The notes below the pieces were generated by a model, which was given only the letters and a program-made list of their open reading frames with translations, was not told where the DNA came from and made no database searches. From Henriciella algicola (GTDB taxonomy: Bacteria > Pseudomonadota > Alphaproteobacteria > Caulobacterales > Hyphomonadaceae): a stretch of 64,000 nt of DNA. A program made the position numbers and the translations under genes. Below, in pieces: positions 30,885-39,971 of the stretch. How positions within the stretch are numbered: the first letter of the stretch is position 1; each line of letters starts with the position of its first letter. The stretch lies in contig NZ_QWGA01000003.1 in assembly GCF_003576245.1 (NCBI RefSeq), positions 558,001 to 622,000 of the forward strand, given 5' to 3'.

Positions 30885-32072
30885 ATGAAGACATTCAAAG
30901 GTACCCTGGTGGGATCAGCCCTCGCTGTATCGGCTTGCGGCGCCATTGCCCAAGCCAAAGAACGCATCGCCCCTCCCGCCGTGTACAAGGTTGCCCCCGG
31001 GCTTGGACAGTACACGGATGACCTGCTCTTTGGTGAGGTCTGGGAAAGCCCCGACCTGACACCTCGCGACAGAAGCCTGGTGACTGTCACGACCCTTATC
31101 TCGACCGGCAAGTTCGCGCAGGTTGGCAGCCACACGAGGCGAGCCCTGGATAACGGGGTTACACCCGAAGAGATCGGAGAGATGATTACGCAGCTCGCTT
31201 TCTACACGGGTTGGCCGAACGCCATATCTTCGGTGTTTGAAGTCGAGAAGGTATTCGATGAACGGGGCATCGATGGCATTTCCGATGCCACGGAACTGCC
31301 CGCAGAGCTCGCGCCAGACGCTGATGCAGAAGCAGACCGCCGTCGCAGCGTCGACACTTCGATCTCTCCCGTCCTTCCTCGTCTGAGCCATTACACCAAT
31401 GAAGCACTCTTCAGCGATCTCTGGCTTCGCCCTCAGCTCAGCCCCCGAGACCGTAGCCTGGTAACAATCGTCTCACTGGTCGCAACCGGGCAAGCGGAGC
31501 AGGTTCGCTTCCATGCCCAGCGCGGCCTCGATAACGGACTGTCGCGCGAGGAAATCGCTGGCGCTGTTACCCACATTGCCTTTTACGCTGGTTGGCCGAA
31601 AGCGGTCTCCTCGGTCAGCGTTCTGGAAGACGTCTTCAACATCGACGACCAGGCCGATTCGGGTTCGGTGCAGGTCAATCGGGCAGAGGACAATCGCAGC
31701 GTGACTGCACCGGCCGACAATTTCACGGGGCAGGTACAAGTCGACACATATTTCAGTGCCGAGCCGCCGGCCCGACATGGCGGCGCAATCGTGCACTTCT
31801 CTCCCGGCGCTCGAACTGCGTGGCACACTCACCCGCTTGGCCAGACCCTCATCGTGACTGAAGGTGTCGGACGAGTGCAAAGCGAAGGCGATGCGGTTCA
31901 AACTATCAGGAAAGGCGACGTCGTCTGGATCCCGCCGAATAGCCGGCATTGGCATGGCGCCTATCCGGACGCTCGCTTGAGCCACGTTGCAATCGCTGAG
32001 GCCGAGAACGGGTCGGCAGTAACCTGGATGGAACATGTCGGCGGTGAAGACGACCCCTCCACCGACAGGTAA
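30885..32072 (+). CDS. Secreted tandem carboxymuconolactone-decarboxylase/cupin protein
   Basis: 395 residues with a signal peptide (MKTFKGTLVG...AIAQA). Two carboxymuconolactone-decarboxylase domains (about 45-130 and 168-252) repeat the pattern LTPRDRSLVT...RALDNGVTPEEI...FYTGWP. A cupin (about 285-385) follows with HTHPLGQTLIV and PPNSRHWHGA, whose histidines likely bind a metal. Proteins of this build are annotated as peroxidase- or quinol-linked, but the true reaction is unknown. It follows the alcohol dehydrogenase by 12 bases, so the two are probably an operon. Confidence 0.9.
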   Translation: MKTFKGTLVGSALAVSACGAIAQAKERIAPPAVYKVAPGLGQYTDDLLFGEVWESPDLTPRDRSLVTVTTLISTGKFAQVGSHTRRALDNGVTPEEIGEMITQLAFYTGWPNAISSVFEVEKVFDERGIDGISDATELPAELAPDADAEADRRRSVDTSISPVLPRLSHYTNEALFSDLWLRPQLSPRDRSLVTIVSLVATGQAEQVRFHAQRGLDNGLSREEIAGAVTHIAFYAGWPKAVSSVSVLEDVFNIDDQADSGSVQVNRAEDNRSVTAPADNFTGQVQVDTYFSAEPPARHGGAIVHFSPGARTAWHTHPLGQTLIVTEGVGRVQSEGDAVQTIRKGDVVWIPPNSRHWHGAYPDARLSHVAIAEAENGSAVTWMEHVGGEDDPSTDR

Positions 32073-32154
32073 GGCATCAGACCTTACAATCTGGAAGAAC
32101 GTGACAACAACGCCGCCCTGACCTGGTGGTGAAGACTGGATGCGGAAACGGAGT

Positions 32155-32184
32155 AAAGGCCCGTCGCTGGGCGGGCCTTTTCCT
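32155..32184 (+). terminator. Rho-independent terminator
   Basis: AAAGGCCCG, an 8-base loop, then CGGGCCTTTT forms a strong stem ending in T residues. It lies 83 bases after the stop of the cupin gene and would close the alcohol dehydrogenase/cupin transcript. Confidence 0.8.
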
Positions 32185-32298
32185 GTTCTTCGGGTCTCAG
32201 TCTTGCGGGAAAACTCCGGTCACCCGCAGCCTTCCCGCCGAATTCCTGAGCCGTCAATTTCGCCTAATCGTTCAGCGCGGAACCAGATCGTCCTCGAA

Positions 32299-32838
32299 CT
32301 AGTAGCTGTCAGCCCCGTCCGCTTCGTCCACAAGGCCGTCCCCATTCGTGTCGAGCGAAGTGAACATCCGGGTTCCTGATGCGTGAAATTCATCCTCGGA
32401 CAGGATGCCGTCCTCGTCCTTGTCCAGTACATTGAACCGGAATTCGGCCTGATCGATCTGGCGTTTACGCTGATCTTCAAGGTCCTTCAGAAGACGAACC
32501 TCATATTCCGATACATATTCTTCCGAGTGAATTGCCCCGTCGGCATTGGCATCGCGCCGGATGTAGCCAACCTGGCGTTCGGCCATGAACTCAGCCTCGC
32601 TGACCTTGCCATCACCGTTGACGTCGTACTTCTCGAAAAAGGCCTGCTTGCTGTGCCCGCCTGATCTTCGGGATGGGGTTTCTTGCGCGGCTTCATCGGC
32701 GGAAACGTCCTGCACGGCCTGCGATGCTACCCCTGCGCCAGAATCGGTCGCAGCTTCAGCGGCAGCATCATCGGCCCAGGCGACACCGGCAAAGAGCACG
32801 AGCAGCGCGGCGACAGTTAGAATTCTCTTGTATTGCAT
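32299..32838 (-). CDS. Secreted EF-hand protein
   Basis: 179 residues. A signal peptide (MQYKRILTVAALLVLFAGVAWA) precedes an Ala-rich linker. EF-hand loops are visible as DVNGDGKVSEAE, DANADGAIHSEE, DKDEDGILSEDE and DTNGDGLVDEAD, each with Asp/Asn at positions 1, 3 and 5 and acid at 12. It should bind Ca2+ in the periplasm. It follows the DUF4198 gene by 21 bases and is probably cotranscribed in the iron-related cluster. Confidence 0.92.
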   Translation of the reverse strand: MQYKRILTVAALLVLFAGVAWADDAAAEAATDSGAGVASQAVQDVSADEAAQETPSRRSGGHSKQAFFEKYDVNGDGKVSEAEFMAERQVGYIRRDANADGAIHSEEYVSEYEVRLLKDLEDQRKRQIDQAEFRFNVLDKDEDGILSEDEFHASGTRMFTSLDTNGDGLVDEADGADSY

Positions 32839-32859
32839 GTGGTCCATCCAGATGGGTTT

Positions 32860-33654
32860 TTATCGGGCAACTTCGAATGTGAGCGAGGTGGTGTAGCTAC
32901 GCTCATCGGTTTCAGCCCCTTCCGGAGCGTCGGCAGCATGCCGGGTCATCACGAGATACGGCCCCGGCCTGTCGAAGGTGAGGGCGATCTTTCCCTCGGC
33001 ATCAGTTTCAACATGCTTTTCGTATTTCGGCGCCTCATAAGCCCCACCGCCCCGCTTGATCTCGATCGACTGACTGGCGAGCGGCTCGCCATCGAACAAC
33101 ACTTCGAACTCGAAACCTTCGTCGAGATAGATCTCGTTGGGATGGGTCAGCGGCCTGATGACGAGACGCCCCAGAGATGCCTCGACCGCTTCCCAGGTGG
33201 ATGCGCCTTTTGTCACATAAACATCGGCAACGGTTTCGGTCTGGCTGGTCATGACCTGCGTCGCATTTTCGGGAACTTCAGCCTCTGCGCCAAGGATCGT
33301 TTGCCATTCCCCGTCGATGAGCGCCTTTGTGCTTGAGCGTCCAAGGCGAACGCCGGTCGTGTATCGGTAGGTGCCATCTTCCGACATCTCATCCTCAAGC
33401 AGGACAAGCTGCCTGAAAGGCGTAATCGCGCTGTACTCGTCGCGCGAACCATCCGGCGCGATCACGTGGTAATCGTCAGACACTACAGCGATCTCGGGCA
33501 CAAAAGCGTCTTCGGTAAACGATGCCTCAAGGGTGACGTACTCCCCTTCGGTCGTCACGAAGACGTTTGGTAGGAGATAGGAGGTATGAGCACTCGCCGT
33601 TAGCACAGCCCCGAAGGCTGTTGCTGACACGGCTCCAAGCTTGAGAACGGACAT
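32860..33654 (-). CDS. DUF4198 family exported protein
   Basis: 264 residues with a signal peptide ending TASAHT. The start of the mature protein, HTSYLLPNVF, and EGEYVTLEASFTEDAFVPEIAV fit DUF4198, whose N-terminal His often serves metal binding. The C-terminal LTFDRPGPYLVMTRH is a CnaB/carboxypeptidase-regulatory-like strand block. The family is frequently next to TonB receptors and thought to act in nickel, cobalt or iron uptake. GAGG precedes the ATG at 33654; a Fur-like box lies 50 bases upstream. Confidence 0.9.
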   Translation of the reverse strand: MSVLKLGAVSATAFGAVLTASAHTSYLLPNVFVTTEGEYVTLEASFTEDAFVPEIAVVSDDYHVIAPDGSRDEYSAITPFRQLVLLEDEMSEDGTYRYTTGVRLGRSSTKALIDGEWQTILGAEAEVPENATQVMTSQTETVADVYVTKGASTWEAVEASLGRLVIRPLTHPNEIYLDEGFEFEVLFDGEPLASQSIEIKRGGGAYEAPKYEKHVETDAEGKIALTFDRPGPYLVMTRHAADAPEGAETDERSYTTSLTFEVAR

Positions 33655-33701
33655 AGGGGACCTCGATAGTAGAAATTTCAGTGGCGACGCTTGCAGCATA
33701 T

Positions 33702-33720
33702 GCAAATGAGTTTTATTCGC
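33702..33720. promoter_or_regulatory. Fur-box-like palindrome
   Basis: GCAAATGAGTTTTATTCGC is a 19-base imperfect palindrome of the GCRAAT-N7-ATTYGC type, between the divergent DUF4198 and ApbE-DUF2271 genes. Very similar sites occur upstream of the TonB receptor and the DUF6607 lipoprotein in this window, which supports shared iron control. Confidence 0.65.
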
Positions 33721-33781
33721 AAGTAAGAATTTCTTGGCAGCCTGGAAGTCGGGCTGTCTCTTCTCAATCGCAGGCACCCTC

Positions 33782-35257
33782 ATGTTCCGTCACGCCATTA
33801 TCTGCCTACTATTCTCAGGCCTATCGTCCGCTAGCCTCCTCTCTCCTGCCGAGGCAGAACCGTTCAAGCGCCACCACGAGCGTATTCTGGGCACCTCGCT
33901 GGACCTGGTTATCATGGCCCCGACGGCCAGCGATGCTGACGCGGCAGAAGCGGCAGCTCTGGATGAGATTGAGCGCCTTGACCTCGTCTTCAGCCTGTAT
34001 CGCGCCTCGGAACTGACTGCGCTTAATGCCAAGGCGAGCTCCAGTGTTTCATCAGACATGCTGACGGTGCTGTCGCGTTGCGAAACCTATATGGACGAAA
34101 CTGGAAATGCCTTCAGTTGCCGGATCGGCAGCCTGCTCAAAACGTGGGCAGAAGCTGAAGCGTCCGGCGTTGCGCCAGACCGGCCAAGCCTCAGGATCAT
34201 GGCAGGCCAGATCAAACGGGCCAACGTCCGTCTCGACGACCCAGCTGGCACTGTTGAGCGCCCGTCCTCTGTCCTGTTCGATCTCAACGCACTCGCCAAA
34301 GGTTACGTCCTCGACGCCGCACTCGAAGCGGCGCGGCAAGCTTCTCCCGACATCTCGGGCATGCTGGTCAATATTGGCGGCGACATCCGCACATGGGGAG
34401 AAGGGCCAGACGCGGGAAAGTGGCGCATTGCTGTAACCTCGTCCTCTCAGATCGGAGATGGCGCCAGCGCACCAGGTCAGATGATGCTGATTGATGAGGG
34501 TGCTGTCGCAACCAGCGCGCAAGGCCTGCGTGATCGGGAAATCGGGGGTCAGTTCTTTGGACATGTTCTGTCACCGGCAGACGGATGGCCGGTCGAAGAG
34601 GTCTTTTCCGCCTCGGTCTATGCCCCTAAAGCCATGGATGCAGACGCGCTCGCAACAGCGCTGATGGTTATGGGGATCAAGGACGGTCTCGCCTATATCG
34701 AGACAATGGACAGCGTTGAGGCCGAAATCGTCACCTATGACGGCCGGCGTCATGCGTCATCGGGCTGGAGCCAGTTCTCAACGGGCGAGACATCGCCAAT
34801 ACCCGACCCAGAGGCTGATAAGTACTCGTTCGAGATTGATTTCGAAATTCCGTCAAAAAGTGTGGCCGCCTATGAGCGTCCCTATGTGGCGGTCTGGATT
34901 GCCGATGAACGCCGAAATCTGGTCAGGGTCCTGATGCTCGCTGGGGATGAGAGCCGCTGGATGGAAGAAAACTATTACTGGTATCGCCGCTTCGCCCGAA
35001 AGGCCGGTAGTCTGGTAGACGCAGTCGCCGGCCCCACGCGCAGACCGGGAGAATACGAGCTTCAATGGGACAGGCTCGATGATGACGGCGCGCCCGTACC
35101 GAACGGCAACTATGTCCTTCACATAGAAGCGTCACGCGAACATGGCGGCCACCAGCATGAGAGCCTGGCGTTCTCGCTAGCCGACGAGCCCTTCACGCTG
35201 ACTGCCGAAGCCGGGGAAGAGCTCGGCGAAACTACGGTGTCATTCGCCGTCAAATAG
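33782..35257 (+). CDS. ApbE-like FMN transferase fused to DUF2271
   Basis: 491 residues: a signal peptide (about 1-25), an ApbE domain (about 30-310) with ILGTSLDLVI, VLFDLNALAKGYVLDAAL and NIGGDIRTWGEGP, then DUF2271 (about 345-491) with PYVAVWIADERRNLVRVL and YWYRRFARKAG. ApbE proteins attach FMN to a threonine of exported flavoproteins using FAD; DUF2271 is of unknown role. The fusion is found with TonB/PepSY iron genes. No obvious FMN-acceptor protein is encoded nearby. Start ATG 33782 begins the signal peptide. Confidence 0.9.
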   Translation: MFRHAIICLLFSGLSSASLLSPAEAEPFKRHHERILGTSLDLVIMAPTASDADAAEAAALDEIERLDLVFSLYRASELTALNAKASSSVSSDMLTVLSRCETYMDETGNAFSCRIGSLLKTWAEAEASGVAPDRPSLRIMAGQIKRANVRLDDPAGTVERPSSVLFDLNALAKGYVLDAALEAARQASPDISGMLVNIGGDIRTWGEGPDAGKWRIAVTSSSQIGDGASAPGQMMLIDEGAVATSAQGLRDREIGGQFFGHVLSPADGWPVEEVFSASVYAPKAMDADALATALMVMGIKDGLAYIETMDSVEAEIVTYDGRRHASSGWSQFSTGETSPIPDPEADKYSFEIDFEIPSKSVAAYERPYVAVWIADERRNLVRVLMLAGDESRWMEENYYWYRRFARKAGSLVDAVAGPTRRPGEYELQWDRLDDDGAPVPNGNYVLHIEASREHGGHQHESLAFSLADEPFTLTAEAGEELGETTVSFAVK

Positions 35258-35306
35258 AGAGAACGGGCAAGTGAACCTGATCGGCTTAATTGCCTCGCGG
35301 CGAGCG

Positions 35307-36209
35307 CTAGCGGCCCTTGATTTCAACCGTAAAAGTCCGGCTAACGCCCGGTGGAGGTGCAGGAAAGGGTGATGCGCGATCGACGAACTTGACAGCATCC
35401 CTATCAAAACGGGCGGACCCGGAGCTCCGGCTTATCTCGATGGTTCTGACCCGCCCCTCACTATCGAGTGAAAATGTGACATAGCTAGACCCGGGCCCCG
35501 AAGCCCGCGGTCGGCGGCGACGCGAGAGGTGCTGCATCAGCTCTCCCGCAAAGTTCGTATAGGCCGCATTGTCCGCACTATTTCCGGTCTGGTCGGGCTC
35601 AGCAATCTCGCTGTCGTGACCACCTGTTGGCCCTGCATCCAGATCGGCGTCGGCGCCCCGGTCGTGAACCGGCGGTTCAGTATCGCGAGCTCTTTCTTCT
35701 GTCGTTTCAGACCGGCCTGCGTCTGCCACCGCATCGTCGGCAGGTGTCGGCCCTGGATGCCCTTCACCGCTATCATCCCGCTCCTTGACCTGCCGCGAGG
35801 GCTCAACTTCAGTCGGGGCAGGCTGCGGAGCATCGTGCTTGCTGGTTGCTGTTTCTGAAGGCTCTATCGGTTCCACCGGATCTGGCGTTGGGGCCAATTC
35901 TGGTTCGGGGGGTGGAACGGGGACCGGTTCTGGCGCCGCGGTTGACGGTGCCGGGACATGTTCCTCGACCGCCTCATCTGGCGCCTCTGGGGACGAACTT
36001 TCCGCTGGCGCAGGCACACGGCCCCGATCATCGGGAGGCTCGCTGTCGATCAAGGATGCGTCAGATGCGCCAAAGCTTACACTTATAGCTCCGCCCGCTA
36101 TTTTGGCCTCAGGCGGCGTTCCATCGGCAATGTAAACGACCATTGCGGCGTGTGCAGCGGATGCACACACGATGGCGGCACCAAATCTGACCGCATTCTT
36201 GTGTCTCAT
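35307..36209 (-). CDS. tonB: TonB-like energy transducer
   Basis: 300 residues: N-terminal membrane anchor (about 8-27), a long Pro/Glu/Asp-rich periplasmic spacer (about 50-200), and a C-terminal TonB domain with SYVTFSLDSEGRVRTIEISRSSGSARFDRDAV. TonB passes energy from ExbB/ExbD to outer-membrane receptors. Its start overlaps the end of the exbD gene by 4 bases; the order receptor-exbB-exbD-exbD-tonB makes it the dedicated transducer for the receptor at 37744. Confidence 0.93.
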   Translation of the reverse strand: MRHKNAVRFGAAIVCASAAHAAMVVYIADGTPPEAKIAGGAISVSFGASDASLIDSEPPDDRGRVPAPAESSSPEAPDEAVEEHVPAPSTAAPEPVPVPPPEPELAPTPDPVEPIEPSETATSKHDAPQPAPTEVEPSRQVKERDDSGEGHPGPTPADDAVADAGRSETTEERARDTEPPVHDRGADADLDAGPTGGHDSEIAEPDQTGNSADNAAYTNFAGELMQHLSRRRRPRASGPGSSYVTFSLDSEGRVRTIEISRSSGSARFDRDAVKFVDRASPFPAPPPGVSRTFTVEIKGR

Positions 36210-36589
36210 TCGCCAGTGTCCTCTGTCAGGATCACAACGGCTCCGGCACCTGCAGCCCGCAATTCGCTGACCCTTGAGAGCAGGATCCGTGCGGGAAGAT
36301 CCCGATCGGGAAGCAAGCGTACGGGCTCGCCGGCATGTGTCGCTGCTGCGACAACGGCGTCGAGACGCTGTAGCGGCACACCGTCCTTCAGCAACGCGCC
36401 CTCACGCGTGATCGCGAGCGCGTCGGGAGGGACGCAGCAATCATTGCTGGAGGTCTGAACAAAGCTGATGGCATCCGTTGGCGCGCGCGCAAGTGTGCCC
36501 GCCACCATGAAGAAGATCAGGATCAGGAAGACGATATTTATGAGCGAAACGACCGGATCGCGCCGCGTTCGCCGCTTTGACCTCTTCAT
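36206..36589 (-). CDS. exbD: ExbD-like biopolymer transport protein (second copy)
   Basis: 127 residues with one membrane helix (about 13-33, VSLINIVFLILIFFMVAGT) preceded by RRTRRDPV; the Asp usual in the ExbD helix is replaced by Asn in SLINIVF. The periplasmic part (about 40-127) is the ExbD/TolR domain. It overlaps both neighbours by 4 bases. The missing proton-carrying Asp suggests it is a structural partner of the other ExbD copy. Confidence 0.88.
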   Translation of the reverse strand: MKRSKRRTRRDPVVSLINIVFLILIFFMVAGTLARAPTDAISFVQTSSNDCCVPPDALAITREGALLKDGVPLQRLDAVVAAATHAGEPVRLLPDRDLPARILLSRVSELRAAGAGAVVILTEDTGE

Positions 36590-36981
36590 GCTGGCTCCAT
36601 GACCTTGACGTCCAGACTGCTCTTGCGGGGCAAGCTGGACAGGATATCCACCAGCCTCTGTGTGGTAGCCCCCTCATCGACACTCACCGAGAGCATTACC
36701 TGCCCGCCCAGGCCCGCCATTCGTCTCTCGATCGCTACTGCCAAGTCTGCTTCCTCGATGAATTGGCCATCCAGATTCAAACGATCCGCACTGACAAGCA
36801 GGCTCAATCCGCGATCATCGGGTGATGAAGTTGATCTACCACCATCTGCCGCAACGATTTCCAGCTCTGAGAAATGACTGAACGTCGATGCCAGCATGAA
36901 GAAGAGCAACAAGAGGAAGATCACATCGATCAGAGATGTGATCGAGGCGGCTTTTCGAGGCCTTACCTTTCGAAGCGCCAT
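36586..36981 (-). CDS. exbD: ExbD-like biopolymer transport protein
   Basis: 131 residues. The helix ITSLIDVIFLLLLFFMLAST (about 13-32) carries the conserved Asp (SLIDVIF) that moves protons in ExbD/TolR, preceded by the basic RKVRPRKAA. The rest is the periplasmic domain ending SLPRKSSLDVKVMEPA. It follows exbB by 8 bases. Start chosen at 36981, giving the usual ExbD N-terminus. Confidence 0.93.
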   Translation of the reverse strand: MALRKVRPRKAASITSLIDVIFLLLLFFMLASTFSHFSELEIVAADGGRSTSSPDDRGLSLLVSADRLNLDGQFIEEADLAVAIERRMAGLGGQVMLSVSVDEGATTQRLVDILSSLPRKSSLDVKVMEPA

Positions 36982-36989
36982 GGGAAAAC

Positions 36990-37622
36990 CTAGCTGACTT
37001 GCGCTTTTGCAGGCCTGTCCGAGACAGGCGTTGTGAGAACAGCGAAAGCATGTTCGGCAAAGGCGCGCTCCCGGTCGGCGCGTGCCTCGAACCACGACAG
37101 AGCAATGGACGTCGGCATGGCGACCGCCAGACCGGCCGCCGTCGTGAGCAGGGCGACCCAGATACCGCCAGCCAAAGTCGAAGGATCGACCTGCGAGCCC
37201 GCCGACTGCAGGGCCTGGAAGGCCTCGATCATGCCGATAACCGTACCCAGCAGCCCCAAGAGAGGTGCGAGTTGCGCAACGGTGTCGAGTGTACGAAACC
37301 CGCCCTCGAGCGGCTGCAAGGCCATTTCAGCCTCCGACTCCAGTCGGTCGACCACACCGTCACGCTGGCGCAGATCCATCCCGCGCAGAAGGATGGCCGC
37401 CAGCCAGTGCTTTTCCGCCAGAAGCGAGATCCGTGCTTCCGCGTCCCTTCCCGCATCGATTGCTTTCACCGCTTCGCTCAGCGCTTTGTGGCGGCCGACC
37501 CTTGCGGTGAGGAACTGCCCGAACTTGTAGAGGGCAAGTGCCGTAGTGAAGATCGATACGAGCAGCAGCAGAACGAGGATCGGCCCGCCAGTATCGTACA
37601 CAATTGTGAGACTTTTGGTCAT
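36990..37622 (-). CDS. exbB: ExbB/MotA-TolQ family proton channel
   Basis: 210 residues with three membrane helices (about 12-34, 108-130, 145-170). The core signature LAPLLGLLGTVIGMIEAFQAL and WVALLTTAAGLAVAMPTSIAL is clear. It forms the proton channel with ExbD. GAAGGAGAG precedes the ATG at 37622. It comes 121 bases after the receptor gene and is probably in the same transcript. Confidence 0.95.
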   Translation of the reverse strand: MTKSLTIVYDTGGPILVLLLLVSIFTTALALYKFGQFLTARVGRHKALSEAVKAIDAGRDAEARISLLAEKHWLAAILLRGMDLRQRDGVVDRLESEAEMALQPLEGGFRTLDTVAQLAPLLGLLGTVIGMIEAFQALQSAGSQVDPSTLAGGIWVALLTTAAGLAVAMPTSIALSWFEARADRERAFAEHAFAVLTTPVSDRPAKAQVS

Positions 37623-37743
37623 CCGTCTCTCCTTCCGGGTTCGCCGACCAGCCAATGGCTCGGGCCAGCGTTTTCACCTCAGAAGCCACCATGCCGGTCA
37701 GCATGGCGGCTTCCTCGATGTTCATGCTCAAGAGCGACCAGCT

Positions 37744-39750
37744 CTAGAAAGCCTTTGAGATCGTCACCTTCAGATTCCGGCCCGGCGCTGGGCGGGTTGA
37801 GAGGTAGGGCGTGAATGACTCATCCAGCAGATTTTCAACGCCAAGCCGTAGTGATGTTCCCTCAAGCACACCCTCATGAGCGGTAAGCGTCGTACGCAGG
37901 TTCAGGACTGTGTACCCCTCATTGTTGGTCCCGTTGACCTCGGTATCTGCCGCGTGAAGCACCTCCGCTGAGATATCGGCGAAGCGGGAGACCCGCTGGC
38001 CCACGGTCAGCCGTACCGTATCGGCCGGCGCGTTTACCCAATCGGACACTGCGCCCGCGAGGCTGGTTTGCTCGCCGTCCACGATATTGGCGTTGAGGTC
38101 GATGTAGAAGCCACTGCGTCGGGCGTAGGAGCCTTCAATTTCGAAGCCATGCAATTCGATGGAATCAACGCCAGAGTATGACGTGTTGTCTTCCAGATCG
38201 GTCTGATAGTAGTTCACCTTCAGGGCGAGAAGATCATTCGGGCCGAAGACCCCAACCCGGTCATAGGAGCCACCGAATTCCACCGTCTTGCCGATCTCCG
38301 GCTGCATCATGAAAGCAGGGTTTTGCAGGTCGTCGATAATCGGCAGGGATTCAGTGTAGGCATAACTACCGAAGAGTGAAAAGCCATTAGTGAACTCGTA
38401 GCGAAGCGAAGCACCGCCCATGAGCGCATCATTGTCATAGCTGACGTCGGCACCGTTATCGAGCGTGCCCTCAATCTCGGATGTCTCGTAGCGTAGCGCA
38501 GGCGAGAAGACCCAGCCATTTCCAAACTCAATCTGGTCAACGATGAAAGCCGCGAGGCGATCATCAGTGCCCCCGGGCGCCGAGTTCGCATCTTTGCGAT
38601 CTTTTTTGATGTATTCGATGCCGGTGCGCAGGTCGTGAACGAGGCTTCCCGTCTGAATGAACGCCGTGTTCTTGACTGTCAGTTTCGTGGTTTCGTAGCG
38701 GTTATCGGCGCCAACGATAGGCTCGATGATGAAGGGCGGAAGTGGAGAGCTCCCCGCGACATATTCTGCGTCGATCTTCTGATCAGCATAGGACAGGATT
38801 GCATCGATATTGACGAGATCATTCTCGAACGGATTGTAATTGTAGCGCAGGCTGCCGGACCGGGACTTCGTATCACGGTCCACATTGCCGAAAGACCCAC
38901 CTGTCGTGCCAAAGGAGTCGTATGGCTTGTCACGCTCCTGCGTTTCCGTTTCCGTGTAGCTGGCCGTAAGGCTATGGGCGCCCGTGCTGTATTTGCCTTT
39001 CAGCAACCATGACGGAAGCTCAAAGGCGCTGTTCAGGATCGCGTTGCCGTCGCCGTCTTCCTGGTCACCTTGTTCGCGATAGGAATAATTCCCGACGAAC
39101 TCCAGATTCTGGGTAGGCTGCCAGGCCGCGGTCGTGGACGTGCTGAAGCCGCCTTCGTTCGAATAGGCTCCCAGGGTCTGCCCCAGCTTGAAGCCCGGCT
39201 CTCCGCCTGTCATGTCCGATGCGTCAATCGTTTCGAGGCGAACCACGCCGCCGATGATGCCGGAACCATATTCGAAGCTGCCAACGGTGCCGCGGATGAC
39301 TTCCACGTTCTTGTAGAGATAGGGATCGGTGAAGAGCTGGGTGCCGACGCGGTAAATCTCTTCTGAGCCCACGCTCGCGCCATCAATCTGGATCGCGACC
39401 TTCTGGTCGGTGCCGTAGGTGCCATTCGCGCCGAAGCCGCGAATGTTGATCCCCGAACCGATCGGCGTCGAGCCATTTACGAGCGAGACGCCGGGCACGG
39501 AGTCGATCAGCTCGGCAATCGAGCTCGCCTGGCGATCATTGATCTCGTCCTTGTCAATGCGGGTGACCGGCGTTGCGGTATCTGTCTGGACGTCGCGCTT
39601 GCTCTCGCCCAGTTCCACGGTCCCGATAAACTCTTCCCCGTCTTCGCCAGCTTGCTGGTCTGCCGCCTGCGCTGCTGCCTGCAAAGCGAAACTGGAAATC
39701 AGTGCGGTAGCGCCCAGCAGGGCAGCCCTGCGGTAGGTCGTGATGTTCAT
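37744..39750 (-). CDS. TonB-dependent outer-membrane receptor, iron/heme type
   Basis: 668 residues: signal peptide to about residue 29 (LQAAAQA), plug domain with TPVTRIDKDEINDRQASSIAELIDSVPGV and the GSGINIRGFGANG motif, then a 22-strand barrel ending LSTRPAPGRNLKVTISKAF, with terminal Phe. The plug and barrel resemble the HmuR/heme-receptor group, but the substrate is not certain. GAGGGG precedes the ATG. Two Fur-box-like palindromes lie just upstream. The exb/ton genes follow in the same direction. Confidence 0.92.
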   Translation of the reverse strand: MNITTYRRAALLGATALISSFALQAAAQAADQQAGEDGEEFIGTVELGESKRDVQTDTATPVTRIDKDEINDRQASSIAELIDSVPGVSLVNGSTPIGSGINIRGFGANGTYGTDQKVAIQIDGASVGSEEIYRVGTQLFTDPYLYKNVEVIRGTVGSFEYGSGIIGGVVRLETIDASDMTGGEPGFKLGQTLGAYSNEGGFSTSTTAAWQPTQNLEFVGNYSYREQGDQEDGDGNAILNSAFELPSWLLKGKYSTGAHSLTASYTETETQERDKPYDSFGTTGGSFGNVDRDTKSRSGSLRYNYNPFENDLVNIDAILSYADQKIDAEYVAGSSPLPPFIIEPIVGADNRYETTKLTVKNTAFIQTGSLVHDLRTGIEYIKKDRKDANSAPGGTDDRLAAFIVDQIEFGNGWVFSPALRYETSEIEGTLDNGADVSYDNDALMGGASLRYEFTNGFSLFGSYAYTESLPIIDDLQNPAFMMQPEIGKTVEFGGSYDRVGVFGPNDLLALKVNYYQTDLEDNTSYSGVDSIELHGFEIEGSYARRSGFYIDLNANIVDGEQTSLAGAVSDWVNAPADTVRLTVGQRVSRFADISAEVLHAADTEVNGTNNEGYTVLNLRTTLTAHEGVLEGTSLRLGVENLLDESFTPYLSTRPAPGRNLKVTISKAF

Positions 39751-39778
39751 GATAAACCCCTCAGCATATGAACGTTAA

Positions 39779-39794
39779 TGCAACTCATTCGCAA
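39779..39794. promoter_or_regulatory. Fur-box-like palindrome, proximal
   Basis: TGCAACTCATTCGCAA (TTGCGAATGAGTTGCA on the other strand) is an imperfect palindrome about 30 bases before the receptor start, where it would block RNA polymerase or the transcription start. Confidence 0.6.
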
Positions 39795-39830
39795 TACGGA
39801 GCGGGTATACGATCAAACCAATCAATGCAA

Positions 39831-39847
39831 TTGAAAATGCTTCTCAA
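39831..39847. promoter_or_regulatory. Fur-box-like palindrome, distal
   Basis: TTGAAAATGCTTCTCAA is close to the classical Fur site TTGAGAATGATTCTCAA, 80 bases upstream of the receptor start. With the proximal site it suggests strong repression of the receptor-exb-ton genes by iron-loaded Fur. Confidence 0.68.
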
Positions 39848-39971
39848 TTTCAGAAAAGGTGCTAATCGGTAGTTTGCACGCCTGTCTTGAATGGCCTCGA
39901 CATGAGAATCCGAGAGGCTACGCCACCATGCCGTTCCCCCATGAACGGCATGGTGTGCGCGATTTACTCGC

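Noticed and set aside
37360-37731. Frame of 123 codons beginning MSMNIEEAAML before exbB
   Set aside because: Only the first 35 residues are outside exbB; the rest reads exbB in a wrong frame with shadow-like composition.
39923-39954. Intrinsic terminator after the DUF6607 gene
   Set aside because: A clear hairpin (ATGCCGTTC/GAACGGCAT) exists, but no T-run follows in either direction, so I list it only in the gene entry.
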